From JAEKLB01 sp050249235 (GTDB lineage Bacteria > Actinomycetota > Acidimicrobiia > Acidimicrobiales > CADCSY01), in NCBI GenBank assembly GCA_050249235.1, contig JBFWQW010000004.1, positions 5,288 to 69,287 on the forward strand: a stretch of DNA of 64,000 bases, read 5' to 3'. Within the stretch, counting starts at the first letter, position 1. Every line of letters starts with the position of its first letter. Shown piece after piece: positions 8,253 to 17,145 of the stretch. The notes beneath the pieces are model-generated. The model made no database searches, had not been told where the DNA came from, and saw nothing but the letters and a program-made list of their open reading frames with translations. A program made the position numbers and the translations under genes.

Positions 8253-9761
8253 TCAGCGGACGAGGAGCGGTTCGCCGGCCGTCGTCGCCGGGTCGCCGCC
8301 GTGCAGGGCGAGGACGGTCGCGGCGATGTCCTCGAGCCGCGGCGCCCGGTCCAGCGGTGCAAGCGACGCCTTCGCCGGGATCACCAGGGCCCAGGCGTCA
8401 CCGTCGGTGTGGTTGCCCGAGCGGCCGCTGCCCACGCCGTGGCGACGGATCGTCCCGTAGCGCTCGGATCGCACCCCCTCCAGCCGGGTGGCCGGCCGGT
8501 CGGTCCAGTGCACGATCAGGTCGGGGAGCTGATGGGCCCGCTCTCCCGTGCCGAACCGGTCGGCCACCCGTTCGACGGCTCGGACGGCCGGCTGGCCGTC
8601 GAGGTCGGTGAAGGTGCGGATGCCGTCGGCGATCTCGTCCATGAGGGCCGGGGCATGGGCCGGGTCGACGATGCCGTCGCGCTCGCGGCCCCGGAGGTTC
8701 AGCCGGACGTAGCCCTGGTTCTCGGCGGGGTGGGCGAAGGCGCGCGTCCGGCTCCAGTCGATGCCCCGGAGCTCCAGGCGGGCCGTCAGGTCGAGGGCGA
8801 CCCTCTCCGGGAGGACGCCGCCGACCTTGGCCCGCAGCCCGCTCGGCACGGCGGCCCGCAGCCGCCAGATGGAGCTCCTCCTGGCGCCGGCCTGGGTCCA
8901 GCCCGGCTCGAGGATGGCCCGGAGCATCTCGGGGAGCATGTCGGCCCGGCTGGTGTTGACGTCCATGCCGACCGGCGAGATCACCATCAGGTCGGTGCCC
9001 GGAGGCAGCGCCGAGACGACCCGGCCGAGCGCGGCGTCGACGGCGACGTAGACGTCGGCGAGCGTGCCGCCGAGCAGGTGCTCGCTTTCGCCGTCGAGCT
9101 GGTCGGGGTCGAGCTGGGAGAGGTCCCAGAACTGGTGGCCGGCGATGTGTGCCGCGCAGAAGGTCACCCAGGCGAGGTCGTAGGGCGCCTCCGCCAGCAG
9201 CAGCGCGGTGGCATCGGCGACCCGGCCCGGTGCCGAGAGCAGCCGCTGGCGCAAGCCCAGCATCTCCTTGACGGTGTGGGTGCCGAACACCTCGTCGACC
9301 ACTTGGGGCGGTCCGAAGACCCGGCGGAGCCGGCGATGGACGCCGGCCGGTCGGTCCCACCGCCGCAGCACGACCCGGTCGTGGAGCTGCCAGCCGCAAA
9401 CCTGCGTGCCGGGAGACGGGCCCGTCGGCGGCCGGCTCTCGTAGGGGTCGACGGCGAGGGTGCGGGACCCGGTGCCGGCCAGCTGCTCCCACACCGGCGG
9501 CGGGGCGTGGAGGTCGCCCATGTAGCGGGCCCGTTGCTCCGGTGCCGACCACTGGAAGGGGTAGAAGAGGCCGTGCTCGCCGAGCTCGTGGCCGCTGTAG
9601 AGGGAGTGCTGGGCGCCGGCCGCGAACTGCGTGGCGGGCGCGTCGAGGTCGAGCCACGCGCCCCGGTCCCGGAGGGAGGCCAGGTTCGGCAGCCGCTGCT
9701 CCGCGAGGAGGGCGTCGAGAAGGCGGGCGCTGGCCGCGTCGAACTGGAGGATCGCGAGCAT
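8253..9761 (-). CDS. Alkaline-phosphatase-superfamily phosphodiesterase/nucleotide pyrophosphatase-like
   Basis: 502 residues. The N-terminal LQFDAAS supplies a metal-ligand Asp; the nucleophile region is QHSLYSGHELGEHGLFYP. Later MVISPVGMD, FAHPAENQGYVRLNL and GNHTDGDAWAL carry the further Asp/His ligands of the type I phosphodiesterase family. The start ATG overlaps the stop of the upstream oxidoreductase (ATGA). It is encoded with glycosyltransferases, so it may act on a surface-glycan or lipid-linked phosphate ester, but no signal peptide is seen, which argues for the cytoplasm. Confidence 0.75.
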   Translation of the reverse strand: MLAILQFDAASARLLDALLAEQRLPNLASLRDRGAWLDLDAPATQFAAGAQHSLYSGHELGEHGLFYPFQWSAPEQRARYMGDLHAPPPVWEQLAGTGSRTLAVDPYESRPPTGPSPGTQVCGWQLHDRVVLRRWDRPAGVHRRLRRVFGPPQVVDEVFGTHTVKEMLGLRQRLLSAPGRVADATALLLAEAPYDLAWVTFCAAHIAGHQFWDLSQLDPDQLDGESEHLLGGTLADVYVAVDAALGRVVSALPPGTDLMVISPVGMDVNTSRADMLPEMLRAILEPGWTQAGARRSSIWRLRAAVPSGLRAKVGGVLPERVALDLTARLELRGIDWSRTRAFAHPAENQGYVRLNLRGRERDGIVDPAHAPALMDEIADGIRTFTDLDGQPAVRAVERVADRFGTGERAHQLPDLIVHWTDRPATRLEGVRSERYGTIRRHGVGSGRSGNHTDGDAWALVIPAKASLAPLDRAPRLEDIAATVLALHGGDPATTAGEPLLVR

Positions 9762-10714
9762 CAGGGTGCGACCTCGTCTGGCGTGGGAACGTCGATCCGT
9801 CGGCCCCCGGTGGCGGCGCTGGCCCTGGCCGCGTCGAGGACGGCCATCACGGCGACGCCGTCGGCCGGCGTCCCGAGGGCGCCGCGGCATCCGGTGCGGA
9901 GCGCGTGGGCGAACGCGGCCAGCTCGGCCCGCAGTGTCCCCACCAACCGGTCAGGCGACCGGCGGAGGGGGAGCCGCGCCGCCAGGCCGGCGGCGGCCCC
10001 GCCGACGCGGTGGTCGGTCACCCGTCGCCCGTCGACCCGCAGACGGAGCCGCTCCTCGTGGGGGCGGTTCGTCGCCGCTTCGAGGCGGGCCCGACCGCCG
10101 GCGAGCGCCAGGCGGAGGACGGCCCGGTCGGTCGAGAGCTCCTCGGCGGCGACCGAGCGCACCTCCCGGCCACTGATCCACCGGGCCCAGTCGACGAGGT
10201 GGGGTCCGAGGTCCAGCATTGCGTCGTCCACGACGGCGTGGGCAGCCCAGCGGCGGCGGCGGTAGCGCAGGGCCAGGTCCAGCTCGACGTCGCCGAGGGG
10301 ATGCACACCGGAGCGGGCGGCCAGCGCGGCGCCGTCGAAGCGACGGTTGAAGCCGAGGAACGGCGCGGGGGACAGCGCGCCCAGCACCGCGGCCGTGGCC
10401 GCATCCGCGGCGGGGGGCTTCTCGACGAGGGCGACGACACCGGCTTCGGCGGCCAGCGTGGCGTCCGCCACGTGGCGGGCGACGGGCGAGGCGACGAGGA
10501 GGCCGTCGACCTCCGTGCCGTCGAGCAGCTCGGCGGCATCGCCGTAGGTGGCCACCGGACCGGCGGCGGCGACCACCGCGGCCCGCCGGCTCCCGTCGGG
10601 GTCGGCGACGGCGACGAGCCGGATCGCGTCCAGTCCCGACAGGGCCGGCAGGTAGCCGCGCTCGGCCAGTCGGCCGCAGCCGACGATGCCGACCCGCACC
10701 GGGGTGACGCTCAC
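9761..10714 (-). CDS. Gfo/Idh/MocA family oxidoreductase
   Basis: 317 residues. The N-terminal Rossmann motif is VGIVGCGRLAERGYLPAL, followed by a conserved VALVEKPPA (Glu-Lys-Pro of the family, about residue 95). The C-terminal domain contains DLGPHLVDWARW, the usual substrate-domain His. Such NAD(P)-dependent enzymes oxidise or reduce sugars and sugar nucleotides. The GTG start overlaps the stop of the glycosyltransferase upstream (GTGA), and its own stop overlaps the phosphodiesterase start, so all three are coupled. Confidence 0.8.
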   Translation of the reverse strand: MSVTPVRVGIVGCGRLAERGYLPALSGLDAIRLVAVADPDGSRRAAVVAAAGPVATYGDAAELLDGTEVDGLLVASPVARHVADATLAAEAGVVALVEKPPAADAATAAVLGALSPAPFLGFNRRFDGAALAARSGVHPLGDVELDLALRYRRRRWAAHAVVDDAMLDLGPHLVDWARWISGREVRSVAAEELSTDRAVLRLALAGGRARLEAATNRPHEERLRLRVDGRRVTDHRVGGAAAGLAARLPLRRSPDRLVGTLRAELAAFAHALRTGCRGALGTPADGVAVMAVLDAARASAATGGRRIDVPTPDEVAP

Positions 10715-11691
10715 GGCCGCACAGCCTCGGGCTCGGCCCGCGTCCCGGGACGGTCGACCACCCGGAGGAGCGGGCCGGGCCTCGTCCCCGGGGAGCGCGC
10801 CGCCACGAGCACGCCCACCGGGACGGCGGCCACCGCGGTCAGGTGGTGGACCCAGTGCAGGGTCATGCCGGCGACCCCCCGGAAGATGCCGAGCTGGCGG
10901 AGGAGGAGCCCGTAGAACGCCCGGTTCAGCGCGATGAGCGCGGCGGTCGCCCCCGGCAGCGCGGCCGGCGGCCCGAGCAGCGCGACCACCGGCAGGGCCA
11001 GGCAGAGGAGGGCGCTGATCCGGTGTCGCCAGCCCAGGTTGAGCGTGTCGGCGAAGCGTCGGGAGCGGACCTGGAGGGCGACCCAGGGGACGCCCCGGCG
11101 GCCGAAGTCGGTCCGCACCATGGACGAGAGCGTCCACCGCTTGAGATGGGTGCCCTGGATCGCCGGGTCGAGCCACAGCCGACCGCCGGAGGCCGCCAGC
11201 CGGTGGCCGAGCTCGATGTCCTCGATGGAGGGGTTCGGGTAGCGCTCCTGGTCGAAGCCGCCGACGGCGAGGAACGCGTCCCGGCGGACGGCGCCCACGC
11301 CGGTCCAGAACGTCTCGGCCTCCCCGGCGGCGCCCTGGTGCACGTGGTGGTGCAGCAGGTTCCGGAAGGACGAGACGGTGCCGTGCGCCCTGGGTCGGTC
11401 GTCGTAGGAGCCCAGCACGGCCGTGAGCGCCGGGTCCGCGTCGAAGGCGGCGCGGATCCGGCTGAAGGCGTCCGGGTGCACCTCGACGTCGGCGTCGACG
11501 AAGACGAGCACGTCGCCGTTGGCTCGGGCCGCCCCGTCGTTCCGGGCCGCCGCTGCCGACCCCACCGTCGGGTCGGTCACCGCGATGACCTCGTCCGGCC
11601 CGTCCGCGGCCCTGGCCACGGCGGCCAGGCAGCCCCGCAGCGTCGGGGGACCGTCCGTCGCGGGGACGACCAGCGAGAGGGTCAGCGCCAC
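10711..11691 (-). CDS. Family 2 glycosyltransferase with C-terminal membrane segments
   Basis: 326 residues. The GT-A domain begins LTLSLVVPATDGPP; the metal site is VLVFVDADVEVHP (about residue 70), followed by FWTGVGAVRRDAF and the NPSIEDIELGHRL acceptor motif. The last third has two or three hydrophobic segments, so it is membrane-associated. A TACGGT sequence (11700-11705) lies eight bases before the GTG start without a clear Shine-Dalgarno, suggesting a near-leaderless mRNA. It heads a coupled unit with the oxidoreductase and the phosphodiesterase. Confidence 0.8.
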   Translation of the reverse strand: MALTLSLVVPATDGPPTLRGCLAAVARAADGPDEVIAVTDPTVGSAAAARNDGAARANGDVLVFVDADVEVHPDAFSRIRAAFDADPALTAVLGSYDDRPRAHGTVSSFRNLLHHHVHQGAAGEAETFWTGVGAVRRDAFLAVGGFDQERYPNPSIEDIELGHRLAASGGRLWLDPAIQGTHLKRWTLSSMVRTDFGRRGVPWVALQVRSRRFADTLNLGWRHRISALLCLALPVVALLGPPAALPGATAALIALNRAFYGLLLRQLGIFRGVAGMTLHWVHHLTAVAAVPVGVLVAARSPGTRPGPLLRVVDRPGTRAEPEAVRP

Positions 11692-11727
11692 GGGCCCGAA
11701 CCGTATCTGTTCGGCAACCCTTATCGC

Positions 11728-13167
11728 TCATGGTCGGTCGGGTGACGAGCAGTCGGCGGCGGCGACGACCCAACCCCCCTGCTGGGCCAGCCGGGTGACG
11801 GGCACCTCCGAGACCGAGAGCCGGGTGTCGTCCTCGCTCCCGGTGCGCACCACGAGGATCCCCGCCGGGCTCGCCGGCAGGCTCCGCACCGCCGACAGCG
11901 GCAGGCCCGCTCTCCAGGCCAGGGCCGGCCGGGGGACGAGGGCCCCGTCCATGGACAGCGGTGGGCACCCGATGAGGCGGGTGGCGATGTCCGCCTCCCG
12001 GACGACGGCCGCGAGGTCGCGGTCGGCGACGGCCCGCCGGTCGATCTCCTCGACGAGGCGGCCGAGGTTCGACGTCCGGGCCGCGACCGACGGCAGCGAG
12101 AGCCCCGCGATGGCGGCGACCGCGATCGCCCGCCTCCAGCCACGAGGTGTCGACTCGACCGCGAGGACCACCCCGACGGCAGCCACCACCACGATGAGCG
12201 CCGCGGCCGGGAGGAAGAAGCGGGCCAGGGCGGCGTAGCCGAGGGTCGCGCTCATAGCGACCGCGACGATCGACCAGCCCAGCGCGGCGGCGGCCAGCAC
12301 CGGCACCGTGGGCGCGAGGGGGCGACGACCCGGAACCGTCGGGCCGGGAGCGACGCCGGACCTGCCGGCCCGGACCGACAGGACGAGCGCGACCCCCGCT
12401 GCGATCCAGGCGGGGAGGATCACGGACGCCAGGGCCCGGTCGAGCGCCTCGCCGAGGCGGCCGGAACCCGTGACCACCTGGGCGGCGTCGGCCCCGTGGA
12501 GCGGTGACCCGGAGCCCCACCAGTCGACGCCGAACCACAGGAGGGGGATCGCGGCGACACAGGCCGCCACGAGGGGTCGCGACCGCGGATGCCGCCGCCA
12601 CGTCCAGAGCCCGTAGAGGACGAGGAAGGGCCAGCTCTCGGGCCGGTCGAGCGCCAGCAGCGTCAGCAGCCCCAGCGCCTGCCCGGGTCGTGCGGCCAGG
12701 TGGCGATCGACGGCCCAGAGCGCGAGCCCGGCGGTCACGGGCGCGCTGTGACCCTCGAGCACCAGGCGGACGAACCGCGGTCCACGGTCCGGCGTGAGCA
12801 GGAGCAGCCCGGCGGCGAGGATCCCGGCCGAGCGGCCGCCGAAGGTCCGGGCCAGGCGGTACGCGCCGAGCACGCTCAGGAGGCCGAGGGTGCGGGTCAG
12901 CACGAGCCAGGCCACCGGCGCCAGCGAGCCCAGGCCGGCGAGCGGGACGGCGAGGATCACCGGGAGCGGCTTCCACGAGGGCCCCCCGGTGGTGTCGAGC
13001 TCGAGGTGGAGCAGCTCCCGACCCCACACCAGCCACGCCCACGCGTCGTAGGCGAGCGTGGCCGGCACGAGGAGGAGCGCGACGGACGCGGCCACGCAGG
13101 CGGCCACCGATCCGGCCGCCCACCGTCGGTCGACTGCCAGCCGCGACCCGGGGGGACCGGCCGTCAC
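11728..13167 (-). CDS. GT-C-like polytopic glycosyltransferase (putative)
   Basis: 479 residues with about ten membrane segments. After the first segment comes YDAWAWLVWGREL, which resembles the Asp-containing first extracytoplasmic loop of GT-C polyprenyl-phosphate-dependent sugar transferases. LEGHSAPVTAGLALW and LDRPESWPFLVLYGLW follow. The C-terminal part is a soluble extracytoplasmic stretch with conserved Cys near its end. The GTG start overlaps the stop of the iron-type ABC ATPase gene (shared bases 13164-13167), so the two are translationally coupled. It likely works in surface-glycan assembly; the assignment rests on topology and one motif. Confidence 0.6.
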   Translation of the reverse strand: MTAGPPGSRLAVDRRWAAGSVAACVAASVALLLVPATLAYDAWAWLVWGRELLHLELDTTGGPSWKPLPVILAVPLAGLGSLAPVAWLVLTRTLGLLSVLGAYRLARTFGGRSAGILAAGLLLLTPDRGPRFVRLVLEGHSAPVTAGLALWAVDRHLAARPGQALGLLTLLALDRPESWPFLVLYGLWTWRRHPRSRPLVAACVAAIPLLWFGVDWWGSGSPLHGADAAQVVTGSGRLGEALDRALASVILPAWIAAGVALVLSVRAGRSGVAPGPTVPGRRPLAPTVPVLAAAALGWSIVAVAMSATLGYAALARFFLPAAALIVVVAAVGVVLAVESTPRGWRRAIAVAAIAGLSLPSVAARTSNLGRLVEEIDRRAVADRDLAAVVREADIATRLIGCPPLSMDGALVPRPALAWRAGLPLSAVRSLPASPAGILVVRTGSEDDTRLSVSEVPVTRLAQQGGWVVAAADCSSPDRP

Positions 13168-14258
13168 CCGGCGGGTTGGGCGCCGAGCACGTGCACCGGG
13201 CCGATCACCCGCAGGTCGGTCTCCGTCCCGATCGGCCAGCCGGGCAGCCCCCTCGTCCGGCACTGGACCTCCCGCCCGCTGGCCAGGGCCAGGCGGACGA
13301 GCTGGTCGTGGCCGAAGTACGACCTGCCGAGCACGGTGGCCCGCACGGTTCCGGCCGCAGGATCCGGGTGCGCGGCCGAAGCGATGGCCAGCGACTCGGG
13401 GCGGACGATCACGTCCACGCGACCCTCGGCCGCCCCGCCGGCGGGGAACCGCCCCAGCTCGCACTCGACGGTCCCGCCCCTGACCGCGCCGGGCAGGACG
13501 TCGGCGGCGCCGAGGAACTCGGCGACCCACCGGTTGACAGGCGACAGATACACGGACTCGGGTGCACCGATCTGCTCGACGGCGCCGTCCCGCATCACGA
13601 CGACGACGTCGGCGAGCGACAGGGCCTCCTGCTGGTCGTGGGTGACCAGGAGCGCGGTCGTCCCGGTGTCGGCCAGGATCGCCGCGACCTCCTCGCGCAA
13701 CGCCACCCTGAGGGCGGCGTCGAGGGCGGTGAACGGCTCGTCGAGCAGCACGACGTCGGGCTCCGGCGCCAGCGCGCGCGCCAGCGCGATGCGCTGGCGC
13801 TCGCCGCCCGACAGCTCGTGCGGGTAGGACCTGGCCCGGTCGGCGAGCCCGACGAGCTCGAGGCACTCCTCGACCCGGCCGGCCCGGGGCTGGCCGAAGG
13901 CGACGTTGGCCCGGACCGTGAGATGGGGGAACAGGGCGCCGTCCTGGAACACCATGCCGACCCGGCGCTGCTCGGGCTCGACCCAGGTGCCCGGTCCGCA
14001 CACGGTCCGACCGTTGATCGTGACGGTGCCACCGTCGGGCACCTCGACACCGGCCACGATGCGCAGCAGGGTCGTCTTGCCCGAGCCGCTCGGGCCGAGG
14101 AGCGCGACCAGCTGGCCCTTCTCGACGGTGACGGTCGCGTCGTCGACGGCGACGGTGGCGCCGAAGACCTTGCGGATCCCGACGGCGGCGATGGCCGGCT
14201 GTGCGTGCCGGCCGGCCTCGGAGGCGTCGATGGGAGCGTCTGCGACCGGCCTCGTCAC
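13164..14258 (-). CDS. fbpC: ABC transporter ATP-binding protein, ferric-iron (FbpC) type
   Basis: 364 residues. Walker A is LLGPSGSGKTTLL (about residue 52), the Q-loop GMVFQDGALFPHLTV, the signature ELSGGERQRIALARAL, Walker B VVLLDEPFTALD, and the switch LLVTHDQQEAL. A C-terminal TOBE-like regulatory domain (about 270-355) follows, as in FbpC/PotA-type importers. It energises the fused permease encoded divergently with the binding protein. The GTG start lies six bases after a TAGGGT element and has no Shine-Dalgarno. Oddly it is cotranscribed with a GT-C-like membrane protein instead of its own transporter partners. Confidence 0.85.
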   Translation of the reverse strand: MTRPVADAPIDASEAGRHAQPAIAAVGIRKVFGATVAVDDATVTVEKGQLVALLGPSGSGKTTLLRIVAGVEVPDGGTVTINGRTVCGPGTWVEPEQRRVGMVFQDGALFPHLTVRANVAFGQPRAGRVEECLELVGLADRARSYPHELSGGERQRIALARALAPEPDVVLLDEPFTALDAALRVALREEVAAILADTGTTALLVTHDQQEALSLADVVVVMRDGAVEQIGAPESVYLSPVNRWVAEFLGAADVLPGAVRGGTVECELGRFPAGGAAEGRVDVIVRPESLAIASAAHPDPAAGTVRATVLGRSYFGHDQLVRLALASGREVQCRTRGLPGWPIGTETDLRVIGPVHVLGAQPAG

Positions 14259-14264
14259 GCCGGC

Positions 14265-14270
14265 ACCCTA
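14265..14270 (-). promoter_or_regulatory. Probable -10 element (TAGGGT) of leaderless fbpC mRNA
   Basis: On the minus strand TAGGGT is followed by six bases and the GTG start of the ATPase gene. There is no Shine-Dalgarno, so transcription probably begins at the start codon. Confidence 0.5.
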
Positions 14271-14372
14271 CTTGGACGGGTGTCCGTGATCGGCTGACAG
14301 ATCCTTGGACGTTCGGGTGCCCTACCGTTCGGTGGTTCCCACTCGTCGCCCGACGGAGGATGACCCCTTCCG

Positions 14373-15404
14373 ATGCTCTCTCGCCTCATTCGCATGCGCT
14401 GGCCGATCCCCGTGCTCGTCGTCCTGGCCGGGCTCGCGCTGGCCGCCACCGCCGTCCTGGCCAGCCGGCGGGACGGGTCGGTGCTGGTCGTCTACAACGG
14501 CCGGTCGCACTACGGCGACGAGCAGGTGTTCGAAGCGTTCACCGAGGCGACCGGCATCGCCGTCGAGCTGCGGGGCGGCACCGGGCCCGAGCTGTTCGAG
14601 CGGCTCCGCCAGGAGGGGTCGGACACCCCGGCCGACGTCCTGATCACGACCGACCTGGCCAACCTGTGGCGGGCGGAGGAGGCCGGGCTGCTGCGACCCA
14701 CGACCTCGGGCGAGCTGCGGGCCAACGTCCCCTCGGACCTGCACGACCCGGAGGACATGTGGTGGGCGCTCACCACCCGGATGCGGATCCCGGTCGTCTC
14801 CACCCGTCGCGTCGACGTCTCCCGCGTGACGAGCTACGAGTCGCTCGGAGACCCGCAGTTCGCCGGCCGGACCTGCCTGCGTACGTCGGCCAACGAGTAC
14901 AACCAGTCCCTGGTGGCCGACATGATCGCCAAGCGGGGCCGCGGGGCGACGGAAGCCCTCCTCCGGACGTGGATGGACAACGACCCCGACATCATCAACT
15001 CGGACGGCGAGCTCCTCGCCGCCATCGCCGCCGGCGAGTGCGACGTCGGGCTGACCAACCACTACTACCTGGGTCGAGCGCTGCTGGAGGACCCGGGCTT
15101 CCCCGTGGCGCCGGCATGGCCCGACCAGGCCGGCGCCGGGGCCCACACCAACCTCTCGGGCGGCGGCGTGGTCGCCGGATCCGACCGGCCCGACGACGCC
15201 CGCCGGCTCCTCGAGTTCCTGACCTCGGTGGAGGGCCAGCGGTACTTCACCGCCGGGAGCGAGTTCCCGGCCAACCCGGCCGTCCCCCCCGAGCCCCACA
15301 TCGCCACGTGGGCCGGCGTGCGCCGCGACCCCATCGCCGTCAACGGCGCGGGCCCCCTGCTCCAGGAGGCGACCAAGCTCATGTTGGCCGTGGGATGGCG
15401 CTGA
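14373..15404 (+). CDS. fbpA: Periplasmic-type iron-binding protein (FbpA/FutA family)
   Basis: 343 residues. An N-terminal hydrophobic signal/anchor (residues 10-31) lacks a lipobox Cys. The mature part starts VLVVYNGRSHYGDEQVF, typical of ferric-binding proteins; ADVLITTDLANLWRAEEAGLL follows. GLTNHYYLGRALL contains the paired tyrosines that coordinate Fe3+ in the family. The last codons overlap the start of the fused permease by ten bases. A CTACCGT sequence at about 14323-14329 is a plausible -10 element, with GGAGGA before the ATG. The protein should capture Fe3+ outside the membrane for the importer. Confidence 0.85.
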   Translation: MLSRLIRMRWPIPVLVVLAGLALAATAVLASRRDGSVLVVYNGRSHYGDEQVFEAFTEATGIAVELRGGTGPELFERLRQEGSDTPADVLITTDLANLWRAEEAGLLRPTTSGELRANVPSDLHDPEDMWWALTTRMRIPVVSTRRVDVSRVTSYESLGDPQFAGRTCLRTSANEYNQSLVADMIAKRGRGATEALLRTWMDNDPDIINSDGELLAAIAAGECDVGLTNHYYLGRALLEDPGFPVAPAWPDQAGAGAHTNLSGGGVVAGSDRPDDARRLLEFLTSVEGQRYFTAGSEFPANPAVPPEPHIATWAGVRRDPIAVNGAGPLLQEATKLMLAVGWR

Positions 15405-17071
15405 CCGACGCGCCGAGCCCGGTCCGCGGCCGGCGGCGCCGGCCCCGGGTGCCACCCTGGTCGCTCCTCAGCGTGGGGATGGCCCTGGCCGTCGTCGGAC
15501 CGCTGCTCGTCCTCCCGGCCAGCTTCATCGGCGCCCGGCAGGCCTTCGACGACATCGCCCGCACCCTCCTGCCGGGGGCGCTGCGCCAGAGCCTCCTGCT
15601 CGGTGCCGGGGTCGGGGCCGGCACGCTCGCCATCGGTGGCGGCCTCGCCGTGCTCGTCTCGTTCTACGACTTCCCCGGACGGCGGTGGCTCGACTGGGCG
15701 CTCGTGCTGCCGCTCGCCATGCCCGGCTACGTCCTCGTGTTCGTCGTCCTCGGCTCGTACGGCCTCGCCAGCCCCCTGAACTCCAACCTGTTCGGCGACG
15801 GGCTGCGCATCCCCGGCATCCGCACGACGGCGGGCGCCATCGCCATCCTCACCGCCGTCCTCTACCCGTACGTGTACATCCTGGGGCGCAGCGCGTTCAT
15901 CGGGCAGTCCCGCCAGTCCATCGAGGCCGCCCGCTGCCTCGGGCGCAGCTACGGCCAGGCGATCCGCCGGGTGGCGGTCCCGCTGGCCCGACCGGCGTTG
16001 GCCGCCGGCGCCTCGCTGGCCGTGATGGAGGCGCTCGCCGACTTCGGCACCGTCGACCTCCTCGGCATCCAGGCCCTCACGAGCGCGATCTACCGGGTCT
16101 GGTACGGCACGTTCGACCAGGACTCGGCCCTCCAGCTGGCGACGATCCTCGTCGGCCTGGCGCTCTTCCTCGTGACGGTCGAGCGGGTGCTGCGGGGCCG
16201 GGCCCGCTACCACCAGGCGCTCGGTCGCGGCGACGCGCTGGTACCCCTCCCCATCCGCGGGCCGATGCGGTGGCTCGCGCCGCTGCCGGCGGTGGCGCTG
16301 CTCGCGGCGGTCTTCGCCGTGCCCGTGGTGCAGCTCGGGGTCTGGGCGGCGGAGTCGATCGTCGACGGCGGCGTCGACGGGCAGCTGGGCCGCTCGGCCC
16401 GCAACACCGTGCTCCTCGGCGCCATCGCCGCCACCGTGGCCGTCATCACCGCGACGGTCGTCGCCTACGGCCAGCGCCGGCACGGGTCGCGGGTCGGCCA
16501 GCTGGCGGCCCGGCTCGCGACCGTGGGCTATGCCGTGCCCGGCACGGTCGTCGCCGTCGCCGTCTTCGTCCCGCTCGTCGGCCTCGACCGCCGGCTGGCC
16601 GGCTGGGCCGGGGACGTGCTCCAGCTCGACACCGGCCTCGTGTTCACGGGGACGATGCTCGGGCTCGTCGTCGCCTACGTCGTACGCTTCCACGCGCTGG
16701 CGTACTTCTCCGTGGACGCCCGCATGGGACGGATCAGCCACGACCTCGACGACGTGGCCAGGACGTTGGGAGCCGACGGCGCCCGGATGCTGGCCGACGT
16801 GCACCTCCCCCTCTTGTGGCCCGGGATCCTGAGCGGCGCCCTCCTGGTGCTCGTCGAGGTGATGAAGGAGCTTCCCGCCACGGCACTGCTCCGCCCGCTC
16901 GGTGGCGACACGCTCGCCATCACCGTCTGGGACGCCACCAAGGACACCCGATTCGACGCCGCCGCCCTTCCCGCCCTGCTCATCGTCCTCGTCGGCCTGG
17001 TCCCGGTGATCCTCCTCGTGCGGATGATGCGGGCCGACGGATGGGCCAGCGCCGCCGAGCAGGTCGCCTGA
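15395..17071 (+). CDS. fbpB: Fused ABC permease, ferric-iron (FbpB) type
   Basis: 558 residues with about twelve membrane segments in two permease halves. Each half has an EAA-like loop that contacts the ATPase: RRVAVPLARPALAAGASLA followed by MEALADFGTVDLLG, and DVHLPLLWPGILSGALLV followed by MKELPATALL. Fused two-domain permeases are characteristic of FbpB/ThiP-type importers. The ATG at 15395 overlaps the end of fbpA by ten bases; the long open frame upstream is a shadow of fbpA. It works with FbpA and the divergently encoded FbpC. Confidence 0.87.
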   Translation: MALTDAPSPVRGRRRRPRVPPWSLLSVGMALAVVGPLLVLPASFIGARQAFDDIARTLLPGALRQSLLLGAGVGAGTLAIGGGLAVLVSFYDFPGRRWLDWALVLPLAMPGYVLVFVVLGSYGLASPLNSNLFGDGLRIPGIRTTAGAIAILTAVLYPYVYILGRSAFIGQSRQSIEAARCLGRSYGQAIRRVAVPLARPALAAGASLAVMEALADFGTVDLLGIQALTSAIYRVWYGTFDQDSALQLATILVGLALFLVTVERVLRGRARYHQALGRGDALVPLPIRGPMRWLAPLPAVALLAAVFAVPVVQLGVWAAESIVDGGVDGQLGRSARNTVLLGAIAATVAVITATVVAYGQRRHGSRVGQLAARLATVGYAVPGTVVAVAVFVPLVGLDRRLAGWAGDVLQLDTGLVFTGTMLGLVVAYVVRFHALAYFSVDARMGRISHDLDDVARTLGADGARMLADVHLPLLWPGILSGALLVLVEVMKELPATALLRPLGGDTLAITVWDATKDTRFDAAALPALLIVLVGLVPVILLVRMMRADGWASAAEQVA

Positions 17072-17145
17072 CGGTCAGGGCCTGATGGCTCCGGGCCGCT
17101 CGGCCGCCGGTCGAACCCCGCCCCGGGTCGGGTGGCCCGGCCTGC

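Noticed and set aside
9761..13123. A 1120-codon minus-strand open frame running through several glycan genes
   Set aside because: Only its last 317 codons (the Gfo/Idh/MocA gene) are protein-like; the rest is out of frame with the GT2 and GT-C-like genes.
14201..15394. N-terminal extension of the iron permease frame
   Set aside because: It reads through fbpA in the wrong frame; the ATG at 15395 gives the normal two-half permease.
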